From assembly GCF_047948215.1 (NCBI RefSeq), contig NC_134461.1, positions 83,352,103-83,416,102 of the forward strand: a stretch of DNA of 64,000 bases, in the 5' to 3' direction. The notes under the pieces are model-generated. The model was not told the DNA's origin, made no database searches, and was given only the letters and a program-made list of their open reading frames with translations. Origin of the DNA: Lycorma delicatula (lineage: Eukaryota > Arthropoda > Insecta > Hemiptera > Fulgoridae). The stretch's first letter is position 1. Every line of letters starts with the position of its first letter. The position numbers were made by a program, and so were the translations under genes. Shown here in pieces: positions 23,347 through 35,700 of this stretch.

Positions 23347-26300
23347 GTATGAATATATAAATGTGTTTCTGTTGTGAACATTAACAACTATAATTTATAA
23401 TGGTTATATAATTACATTATAATTCAAGTGTAAACATTTTGTAATTTGATTTTACCATAATTTTAAATATAAAATGTTAAATGCAGATGTTACATGAACA
23501 ATCAGCGTAACAAATTTACGAAATGAAATATTGCTTTTAAAATTGAAGTTTGAGATGAATAGTTTATTAATAATTTGTCAAAAACCTTTTCTTTGTTTTT
23601 TCTAAAGTAGCAAACATTAAAAATATTTATTGCAATTAAGTAAGTAGTACCAAAAATATTTGAAGAAATTAATCCAGTGAAGGATAACAATGTTTCTCCA
23701 AGTGATAAGAATTTTTCAATGTTCATTATGATTTATTGAGGTTAGCCTTCAAAACAGGAAGAGCTAATGATATTTCTAATGCCCTTATATAAAAAAAAAT
23801 GTTAGTACAGTTTTTGTATTTATTAGGAATTTGCATTCAAAATTTCACTACTTTCTGATAAACAAAAAATTACCCAGTCTTTTAATGTAGATATCTAGGA
23901 AAACTTTATAATGGAGAAAAGTTAACATTTTAATGACATAAGATGGTCATTATATTCTGAGATTAAAAAGTAATAACTTCTATTTGAAGTGTTTTTAAGA
24001 TTATTTAAAAATCATTTTTATTCGGATTTTGCCTCTTTTCCTTTGAAGTTTTTTTTAGACATATAATTGATATATATGTTTGACTGAAATTGAGGAAAAA
24101 AGTACTTATTTTATAGTATCTTAGCACATAAAGAGTGAGACCAAAGAAATTGTTTAAGATTATTAACTTTGCTATATTGGGAGGAATAAAATTTATGTTG
24201 CAATGTTGTGTGTTTGTATGTTATGTGTAAATGCATAACTTATTAGAATTTATTTAAAATTGATAATTATATAGTCACTGAATAACAAATAATGATAATC
24301 TTTTAACCTGAACAAGTAAATTAAAAGACTGTTCAATTTCTATCTGGATTAGATTATTGTAATTTGTTTGTGTAGATGTATCTGAAAAGTTAATGTTGAA
24401 TGAATCATATCAAATAGTTTGAGATATTGAAGATTATTACTACATTGCACATATAAATTTAATGTTATTGAAAATAAATTATATTTAAGAGATGTATCTG
24501 TACGAAAGAGCTTCTAAATGTTATCTCCTATGAGATCAGTTTTCCTTTTTTTTTAAATTTCAGGAAGACTGTTTCTTGGCCATATTGATTTTCAATGCAG
24601 TATTATATAAAGCGGAAGTTTATTAAGTATGGTCATTGCGCACAATATAATTTCTGTATTGCTTTATAAATTTTCAGAATTTGCAACATTGGTATTGCTG
24701 AATTAAGACAGATGTTACTATATACCATGATGAGTTTTTTGTTGACCATTTAACACAACCTGTCTAATGTTTTCCCTCAGTGATGCTTATAAAGCACTTA
24801 TAATTGTAATATATGTGATAATGGAACACACTCTATTTCACAGCAGATTGGAGAAATGTATAAATCTTAGTATCAGCGAAATAACTGAAGTCAAAAAATG
24901 TCAGGCTTTCTATTTTTACTATAATTTTTTGTTATGCTGTAAGATTTTGCTTGCTGTAAAAATTCAACCTTGAATAAAGCTTGTATTTAACACATTCATA
25001 GTGTTTGTTTTAATATAGTAGCTGAAGACTGTTATTTGGATTTTATTTTAAACACTTGCTTTTTTTTTTACCTCCATGATCACTGTTTAGGTAATGTTTC
25101 ATAGAATGAGATGAATGATTTGTAGTGAAAATACCATGCCTTACCCGGATTCAAACCCCAGGACTACCAGATGAAAGGCCGAGATGCTATCACTCATGCT
25201 ATGGAGGCCAGTAAATACCTCCCCTTAAGACTAATTTGAAAAACTATTGTAATGGATTTTTATCTCTTAAAAATTAATTTCTTTCAAAATTTATAAATTT
25301 TAATTATGATTTTTAAAATTTTTTACTTTAATACATTAATTTTAACTTCTGATGATGGCTTCCAAGTAAGCCGAAAAATTAGAGAACATATCAACGTGCT
25401 GGTAAGGTGGATTATATTAATTGTTAATGTATCTTAAAAATTATTAATTGGTAGTGTATAAATTTCCAAAAGCCAGAAAAATAATATTTAATAAGTTTTA
25501 TTTTATACTGATTCTTTAATACCAGTGTATTATTGCTTATAAAGCAATTACTGATAAAACAATGCCATAATACTGATTAGTTTCATGATGTGCTATTATG
25601 TTATCACCCCTTAGCTAATATTTCCTGCGATAATCTATCAAATCTTGTCACCTGAATAATTATTCTTGAGCTAATGGTAACAGTACAATACTAGTTATAT
25701 ATTTCCTGTGCAGTTACTGTTCTTGAATATTGATAATTTTGTTAGTGAATTATTTAATCCTATAATTGATGATACAAGTTGCACAAACATGTATATAATT
25801 TTTTTAAAAGCGGTTTTGTATGAATTCATGAACTTCATGTCATTGATTGATTGAATGCTTTTTTCATTGGTCTTCAATTTTTCCTTGCATTTGTGATGTA
25901 TCCCCAATGTTGGGTAAAAGATATTAATATGGAAGAAATGTAAAACTAGAGGTTTTAATTATGTGGTTATGTTATTATGTGGGTACAGATGGTTATGAAA
26001 TAAATATGTCCATTATTGTTTGTGATTGATGAATGATGTTAATATGGTACTTAACAGGTAGATGAGGGTGGAGCTCCTGGAGGTGGCAGGGGAGGCGGCC
26101 AACAGGGTGGTGGCGGCGGAGGCGGTGGCGGTGGCCACATGGGTGGAGGTGGTGGTGGTGGCCACATGGGTGGAGGCGGTGGCGGTGGCCACATGGGTGG
26201 AGGCGGTGGTCGTGGAGGTCACATGGGCGGTGGGGGTGGTCGTGGTGGATTCAGAGGAATGAATCGTGGTCCTGGAGGGGATGAAAGAGGAGGTGGTGCC

Positions 26301-29300
26301 AGTAGAGGACAAGACGTAAGTTTTAATTATTCTACTTTATATTTATAAGTATTCTCTTTATTAATTTTAAGCATGGTAAATTGTACTTTACAGTCTTCTT
26401 AGTTCAGTTTTCCCCTATTCTTAATGTTATTTTTTCTCTTTCTGAAATCTATAAGCTTACATATGTCCTTTAAGCTAATTGCCCATTAAGCTAACGTATT
26501 GTTTTATAAAACTTCCTCAATTTGTTTTTATCACATTGTAATGTTGGTGTGGTTCAGTTTTCAGAATTAGTTTTTTTTATTTTTCACTTAGGTAGCTGGA
26601 TGATTATCCTCTTAATAAAAGACCAGATTCTAGTTGCTATTTGTTCTTATGGTTCTTGATTTCCCTCTTCTAGACTTCTCACTTACTTTAGATGATTAAA
26701 GTTATTGGATTTTATAAATATTTCTAACTTCTAAAATATTCGTAAGCCTACTTCTTATCTTTTAAGATTGTAATACTTGAATACTTTTAGATTCTTAATG
26801 TTTTTAAAATATCTTCTCAATTTTCTCTATCTCAGAGTTTATTTTATAAGTGTTTTTTCTTTAATTATATTTTGTGATTAAAAAACTGTACTGATAAAAT
26901 AATGTAATCAAAATATTATGTTGATGTACCACGTATAAAAAAGTAGATAAATGTGTTTTTGTGTATATGTATTTTTTTTTTATTTTACAGTTTTGAATAG
27001 TTGTTTTTTTTTAACAGACTGGTTTATGATGTACACATTTTAAATTTATAAAAATAACTCTTATGTTACAATCGGTTATTTAATTTTAATGATTATAAAT
27101 AGTTATTTTAATTTTTTCATTTATTTGATTGTGTTTGACCGTGTATAAATGCATTTGACATTGGTTATTTAAGTTTAATAATGGAATGTAAAATGAGTAA
27201 AATTTCTGAGAAAAAGTATTAGAGAAAAAAAAAGATACAAAAACAAAAGTGTGTGCATGCTTGTAAAATGCTAAACAGAGTTAGGAAGTAAAAGCTGAGT
27301 GATTGAGACATCTTTTTCAGAATGAAGCATTTGACGCTTCAAGTATGGTTTCTGAAGCAGTTGACGTGGAAAAGAAGCCTTATAAGAACTGGCATGTCGA
27401 AACTGATGGAAGAAAGGGTCATGAAAGGTGGAAAAGGGTAAATGGAAATTTGTTAATGGCCCAACTGGGAAGCCCTTGAAAATGAGAATGCATAAATTTA
27501 GTCATCAGATGTGTTCTTAGTTAAATTATTCTTTCATGATTTGTGATTATATGTTTAATTTGTATGTTATTTTGACACTGACGTTTTCAATAAAAACAAA
27601 CAAGGACTAAATTTAAAAATAAAGTAGTATTAGTACTGACGATAGTGAATTTACTGCCAGTAGTAAACAAAGTTGACCTTACTAAGTACATGATAAAAAA
27701 CAATATTTTGAACAATTTGCTTGAATTGGAGATTATAAGAATTCACTCTAACCAGTAAGATTGAAATTAAAGCAATACTTTCGGCTATGAGTAGTACATT
27801 TTTCATCAACTTTCAGGTAGGTTATATCCTTATTCAGTCTTGTTTGCTTAGACTTCTTTCTGCATTAGTTCAAAATCAACTGGTGTTCTCATCCAGATCC
27901 ATGAAATAAAACATTTCAAAGAACAGAATGTGTTGATCCTGATGCAAACAATAGTTTCTGTTTAATCAGAGTATTGGTTTTTTTGTATAATCTATTTTCA
28001 AAAAAAAATAATAAAGCTTATAAAAAAATATTAATAAAAATAAAATAAAGATTAAAAAATGAAAATTTTTTTAATAAGAGGTGTTTCAGGTTGAATGTAA
28101 GAATCTTTGTATATCTACTGAACACATGTGGAGTCTCATGGGATTAGTTCATCGTTGATCATAGAAAAAAGCAAGGCATGTAAACTTCCACTACCAGATC
28201 AACTCTTTCCAAGATTTTATTTTAGATGAAATCATGTTACTGGTAGACAAGAAGGGTTGCTCACACTTATCCAGGCAACACTTAAAGTAAAAATGTTACA
28301 AGCTTCAAGTGAAGTAAAGATGTCACACTCGTAAAACAATTTTTTTTCCTCCAGTCTCTGATGTTATAAATAATGCCAAGCTAAACAGTAATGGGATCTT
28401 TTTTTATATATTCTTATAGCTTGTCAAAGTCGAATTAGCACAGATCTGATGAACAGCGTAGATGTATATCTTGCTGCCTAGGTTTATACTACTACTTGAT
28501 TAAAGAAAGTGTGTATATTGTACGACTATTGTTTATTCCAATTAGTGAACAGATTTACATCAGTTATTAGTTACTGTTTAATCCTGAGTTTCTATATTAC
28601 TAAATTAATAATTTATTTCTTTATTAGATACTGAATTTATATATGTTATGCAATCTTATGCAGACTAATCTGCTGTTACTGATTAGTATTTAGCCCTTAT
28701 TTATAGTTTTATAACTATAAATTATCCAAGCCAAACATGCACAAGCTTGATGTCTACTGTTTATGCTATGCTGTTTGCCCTTTGTTCTGGTAGGTATGGC
28801 CTATAAAGTGGTGTGTGCATCCCACTCTTTAAGCTATTTATCATGCATATGAAAAAATTTGCAAACGCATCAAATTTTTAATTTGAAGCTGACTTACACA
28901 TAATCTTACATATCACTATCAAAGCTTGTCGTCAAATCCATTCTGAGATGCCGTCCTAAAGGTATTTTTGATATTTTGGTGTGTTTAATTTAAGAGTGGT
29001 GTTGTAAAGATTTTTTACATTTTTTTTATTTTATACTTGGCTTCATAAGTTTATATTTTACAGCTGCACTAGCACACAGATTTAAGCATATTTAGCGAAA
29101 GATTGGATCTGTATGTTTTACAGTGAGTGAGTGAATCGAAACATAGGACGAAACGATTTAATTTCCAGATAACCAAGATCCAATTGATCAAGAGTGTACC
29201 CGATGTGCTAAACAGTTAGCGGTCAACCTGCTGATACATACGCTGTTTGAATTGTTAAAATCGAATGAGCGGTTGCAGAGTTATTATGGTGGCACCCCTT

Positions 29301-29764
29301 TCCAATTTCCAAACTGTTTTCCAGGGTACTTGAAAATATTATCATCTGATGGGTACCACTGGGAAGTGGATGGGTTTATCTTCTTGGTGGTTGAAAAAAA
29401 TTTTCACAGCGCTTAGGACTGACTGTTAAGATATTTGTGATTTTCATCTGAAAATTCCAATCTGGTTGAAAAGTATTGAATTTTCTCAAAACTTCAGTCA
29501 AATTTTAGATCCAAACTTACTGAAACAGGTTAGGTTATCTTTCACTAAGAAAATATGCGTGTAAATGAGGTTGCATAAGTTGAAGGGGCATTTTTTTATC
29601 ACTTAACTTAGCAAGTTAGGGCATCTTAGCAACGTGAGAAAATGTTGCTAAAATGTGTTGTCATCAGGAGCAAACCTGTATGCAAAATTTCAGAGCAAAT
29701 GGATAAGCAGAAGTGCTTCAAAATTCAATTGTAAGGTTTTGTGCCATGAAATCTCACATATAAG

Positions 29765-29796
<32 letters not shown>

Positions 29797-32700
29797 AAAA
29801 CCATAAAATTTATTTTATCGTGTATATACTTTCTTCAACAAGTAGCATATTATAGCCCCGCGCTAACTAGGCAACCATCACCTAGATCAGATCTGTGCCA
29901 ATTTGGCTTGGATAAGCTATACCAACCTACTTCTCTCCTCCCTTTTTTTTCTATAGGAATCACTTCTAGTTTCACATTTATCAGCACCTATACATAACTG
30001 AAAAGTGAAAGATGAATATTTCCATTCGTATGTTTCCTCTGTAAGAGTCAATTTTGTTATTGCTTCAAAATTAGTGTTTCTGATATAACAAATAATGCTG
30101 TTTCTTAATAACTTGTATATTATAAAGCAAAGTTAATTAATCAAGATATGTAATTCTGCCTCCCTGAACCCTATGTGTCTAGTGGCGTACTATAATAACT
30201 GATATCTTATTTCTTTTCTTACTGAAATTGTCTTCATTCTAATTATAAATTTCAATCTAATTAAATCATGTGTTTGAATAATCATTTATATAGTAATTCC
30301 AGTTTTTCAAAATAGCGTATCTTAGATCTAAAATTGCAAAGTGAGTTAAAAGTAGTAAGTTAAATTTTCACATACAAAAATTTGCACATACAAGGCAATT
30401 TGACATTTAAGAAATGTACTGTTACTGAAAACACATTAATGTGTTTGCTGTGCATCTAAATATTAAGTTAAGTTTTACTTTAATTTGGAGTTCCAGTGAA
30501 TTGTGTAATTTAACATATTTAGCGTTGTATTTCATGTTCACTGTAATTTTATTTAAAGTTGCATTGTTTTACAGGATAGGTTGAATGAAAAACTGATGGC
30601 AATATCAGGTCCAACAGTAGATCTTGCTCCTCAAGATGTCAAAGAGAAAAAGTTTACTGGACGATGCAGACTTTACATTGGTAACCTTAATAATGATGTT
30701 ACTGAGGAAGAAATAAATGCATTGTTTCAACCTTTTGGCGAGACATCTGAAACTTTTGTCAATAAGGAAAAGAATTTTGCATTTATTCGACTAGTGAGTA
30801 AATTTTATTACTAATTTACTAATAATTATGTTAATGGTAGTAATAATTATACTTTTTATATAAAAAAAAAATATATATATAAATCTTGTCAAGCAGATTT
30901 GTATAAAAATGTGTAAGAGCAATTCAGTGGCAGTTTGAATAAAAGTGAGAGCTCTTTAAAAAGTTGTATATTGTTTTTTTATAAAATTCCTTTTCAAGTG
31001 ATTTTTCCAGTTTATTTTAAATAAAGTTACAATTTGATTCATGATTGAGATCATGCTTTGTTTACTTTTTATTTTAGGGCAACTTTCTTCCAATCTCTCT
31101 GCTTGAATGATACTATTGGTTTTATGTGTGAATTGCTGTTGTATTTGCCTTAAGCAACAAAAAAATTTAGTCAAATTGTTAATTATGTGAATGAGAGAAA
31201 AGTGCTATCAGTATGTTTGGTATAAGCAAAAGCTTATCGCTAAAAGAATCTAATAAATTTTAAGGCATTGTGATTATTTAAATTTGCACGATAAAATGTT
31301 TAAGTTGCAGAATTGGGTTACTTATATAATTTTTTTGTGATAGGTTTCAGTCTTGTAATTTTGCATTATTAGCACTTGAAATAAATGTCTTTGAATAATG
31401 TTATGTATTGTGAATTTTGAATATTATGTAATAAAACTTTTTTATAGGACTACAGAGCTAATGCTGAGAAGGCAAAACGTGAGTTGGATGGTACTCCAAG
31501 AAAGGGAAGACCATTAAAAGTTAGATTCGCTCCTTTAGGTGCTGCTGTTAAAGTTAAAAATCTAACACCATGGGTTTCTAATGAGCTTCTTGAGTATTCA
31601 TTTTCTGTGTTTGGTGAGGTAAGTCCATTTTTTTTTTACTAGAGATTTCATTTTCTTCCACAAATTATTGCAGAAAGATTGTGTTATGTGTAACTGCTAA
31701 AAATCAATGTTTCAAGTTTATTAAGTTACAGTAATATAGGCTCATAGCTATTTCATGGTCCAGACTGTAGAATTTCTAAGAATAAAGGATGAAATATTAT
31801 TTAGTTGGTTTGACAGTGTTGATTAGTGGGTGCTCTACTAATAGACTTATAAATTCTTGTGAAGAATTAACTTAGCAAAAACTTTGTTGACTTAAGTGAA
31901 AGGAAATTTCCATTTATGAAATACCAAATAATCACAATTATAAAAGATAAGAAAAAGTAAAAATATTGACAACAAAATTTATCAGAGCAGAAGAATTAAA
32001 TTTAATTTATTTTGAAACTTAAGATGCTTATAGTATTACAGAAGGATGATTTTTATGTGAATTAAATTTCTAAACTTTTCTTTTTAATTCATTCAACTGG
32101 CAGACCCAGATTTACATTTGTAGATAAGAAATAAAATTATACTTTTGACAAATTAAATAATTAGCTATTATAAATTTTTTAATTCCATATATAAGTATCT
32201 TAATTTCAAATCTCTCAAATGCGTGTTGCTAAATATGCTTGTTCTGGTAAATTACTCTTAACAGTTAACAAAATGTAACTTGTATGGAAATTAACTGCAT
32301 TAACATTTTTTATTCTTAACATTAACATAATTTATGCAAAATAATTTTTTTCAAATTATTGAAGAGATTTGTTTTATTGAAAATATTGTCAAATTTAGTG
32401 CCAGTTATTTATCAGCTGATAAACAGGCTGAACAATCCTTTGCTCACTTCCCTCTAGCAAAGTAAGCAATTATTAAAATGTTTAACTTAAGGAACTGTAC
32501 TAGGATCAATCTTAAACTCGTTAATGTGACTTTCGTGTTTTTGTGTAGGTTGAGCGAGCTGTAATAATAACTGATGAAAGAGGTAATTCACAAAGAGAGG
32601 GAATAGTTGAGTTTGCTCGCAAACCAAGCGCATTGCTTGCCTTACGTCGATGCACAGAAGGATGTTTCTTTTTGACAAGGTAGAAAGATAAATTTTTCAT

Positions 32701-35700
32701 TTTATTTTAAGACTGAATTTTTTTATGTTTGTTAATCTCAACTACTGAACTGATCTGAAAAATTTTTTCTACTATAAAAGGTTTATTTCTTTTTTAGGTT
32801 ATGTAGGAATTTTGTCTCTATGTACAATTTTAAAATGTAATTTAAAGCAAAGTCTTATTTATGAAATAAAAGGTTATTAAGCAATATCGCCATAATATTT
32901 TTATCATTCCTGTAAACTTCTCTGTAACCACTTTATAAACATGATTAAATTGACATATTTTAGAACTATTCTTTTTCAAGACGTTTTTTACCTTCAGGGA
33001 CCAATATAGAAAACTTATTAGTTAACGGAGCCTGAAGATATTGAAGTTGTATTTTACTTTATATTATATGTATTGCCACATTTGGATCTTTTTTTTTTAA
33101 ATAAGTTATTCTAATTACAAGGCCAGCCAGAAACTTTTAATGATAAGAAAGGCTAAGCCTTTTTTTTTTGTTTTTCACTAGTGTACCAGTAAAAAACATA
33201 TTTGCATTCCCAGATAATCTAGATTTTTCAGCTCTTATTTCAATTTTTATATACTATGTAAGTTTTTTTTTTTACACTAATGTTTAGCGTTATAGAATCA
33301 TATACCTTAAAGAACTTCATAATGACTTTTTTTATTTGTACTATTTTTGCAAAAATCATTACCTTAAAAAATTGGCTAACAATAAAAAATTAGTTTACCT
33401 AGTTCTACCCTGTTGTAAACAGAGGGACTTAATGAAATTATTTCTAATTGGGTTTCAAACATAAACAAGTGAGTAATAAAGATCAATCATGTAATGACAT
33501 TAATGTTTCAGGAGTAGAGTTAATGCAATCAGACTCATTACATAAACAGCTGCAGTATAAACAATGTCATTTATTGTGTGTAAGTTTGAATGAGTCTTAT
33601 CAATATGAATAAGCTGTACCTCAACAAATAGTTTATATTATGGTAGAACTAAAAGATTAAATAAATACTACTGTGTTTTATCATTATATATGCAGTCCCT
33701 GAAGTGAAGAGAGTTGTCAGTTGAACTAAACATCTGCATTCTACAGTGTTAGAAAGTTTAGGTACAGACCTAAAAATAACAAACTTTTGAAAGAAACAGT
33801 TTTAATGATACAAATTAAAATAGTACATGGGGGAGTACTTAATGAGGACTACTTTGTAATCCTCTTCGGCATAGAGTCTATAAACTTCAGACACTCATCC
33901 ATGGTAAGTTTGCTAAATCTGCACCAACATAAACTTCAGCTCGTCTCATTCTTAGGCTTTTGTTTGGTTAGAATTGATCCATCATGCTCCATATGATGGA
34001 GGTTTTGGTCGGGCTCCTTGCTGGCCCTCAAAGAATCTCAACAGCTTGCTTAGAAATCCAGACCTTGGTGTAGTGAGAGAAGTGACATAGAACATTATCT
34101 TGCTGTTAGACAACATTTTTATCAAGCCGTCTTTTTAACCAACTAGCATGATTTCTCCCTGTATTGTTTGGCAGTATTTTGCACTATTCATAGTCCCCTT
34201 TTAACAAAAGAAAGCTCCCTTATACCCTCAGATGTAATTGAACCTCCACATCATCACCAGCCTGAATTGCCACAGCAACACAAGCAAGCAAAACGTTTTC
34301 AGTCTGTTTCTGTGCCTAGGAAATAGTTGAAATCAGCTTTCATCTGAGAATACAAACACATCTCCAGGTCTCCTTTAACCAGCCAAGTCAAGCCTTATAC
34401 CAAATTTTACATCGGTTTTTAGTCAGATCAATTAGCAGCTAGGGTTTGCAGAGTGCATAGAAAGGACTTCCTGAATTCTTGAAGACACTGTTGACCCAGA
34501 TATTGAGATCTTGTTTTCTTTTTTCATAATTGATAATAAATCACTACTAATTGTACTTTGATTTTTAAGACTTATATTTCGATCTTGATAAGGCAAAGGT
34601 TTGTGCAGTCTACCACTTTGTGGAGCTTCAATGAGTGGTGCTGTCTTCCTTAAAACATCTCTCTTGTGTTCTCAACACACGTTTTGGACACATTATGTTT
34701 AGATGCTATTGATCTGTTACCATACTTGTGTTAACTAATTTAATAATTTGTCAGACGATTGCCCCATTTCTGCGGAATTTACTTTTACAAGACAGTAAAG
34801 TGTAGTGAGATTATAAATAATGGTTGACACGACGACAAGGTCACAAGAAAATTCATGCACAGCCAATCTGTTGCAAACAAGTCACTGAGGAAACAACTAT
34901 GCAGTTAGAACAGGTTAAGTGTTGCCAATTGCGAGTTATCGCAGAATAAAAATGTCTGATTTTGCCACCCAATTTCCCAGAGAAAATTTTTGTTTTTGAG
35001 CCACAGAATAAAAATGTCTGATTTTGCCACCCAATTTCCCAGAGAAAATTTTTGTTTTTGAGCCAAGTAAGTTGGAAGTTTTTGTCCCAAGGTTGTATCG
35101 GGAAATTCAAAAAGGACTACAATTTTAAAAGCATTTAATGATTTATTTAGATAGATAACTTACAGATTTGGTTGAGGTCTCATTTTATAGCAAGATAAAA
35201 TAGATTTTTTGGAACAAGATTGCCATGCAAATCTTGCTCCCCAGATATGACCTCTAGATTTTTTTGTGGGGGTTTCGTTAAAGATAAAAGAGTTTATGCA
35301 CCATCTTTACCTGTTGAACTTGCTGAGCAAGACTTTTGTATGAACGCCGCAGGTGCAGAGTTAACACTTCACTTGCTGGCTACAGTCTGGAAAGAAATCG
35401 ACTTTAGGTGGGATGTATTCGCATTACAAATGGAAGCCATATCAAATAATAATTAATCTTGGGTGACAAATTTGATGTGTTCTTCTATGAAGTGGGACCT
35501 CAGCCGAATCTGTAAATTATCTAAATAAATTTTTATGTGCTTTTAAAGTTAAGGGCCATTTTTGAATCTCGCAGTATTATTAGTATTATGTTTGTTAGGC
35601 CATAACAAAGTTATAGGACTAGCCATTATCAAGTAAAAAGATTTTATTCTGAAGAACAGGGTTTTTTAGCCCGATTTAGAAAAAAAACATCTCCGAAAGT

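Noticed and set aside
26013..26312. Minus-strand Thr/Ser-rich open frame
   Set aside because: It is the antisense shadow of the Gly-rich exon 2; glycine codons read backwards as Thr, Ser and Ala.
34853..35110. Two overlapping minus-strand frames with repeated residues
   Set aside because: Products of the 62-bp tandem duplication, with no recognisable domain.
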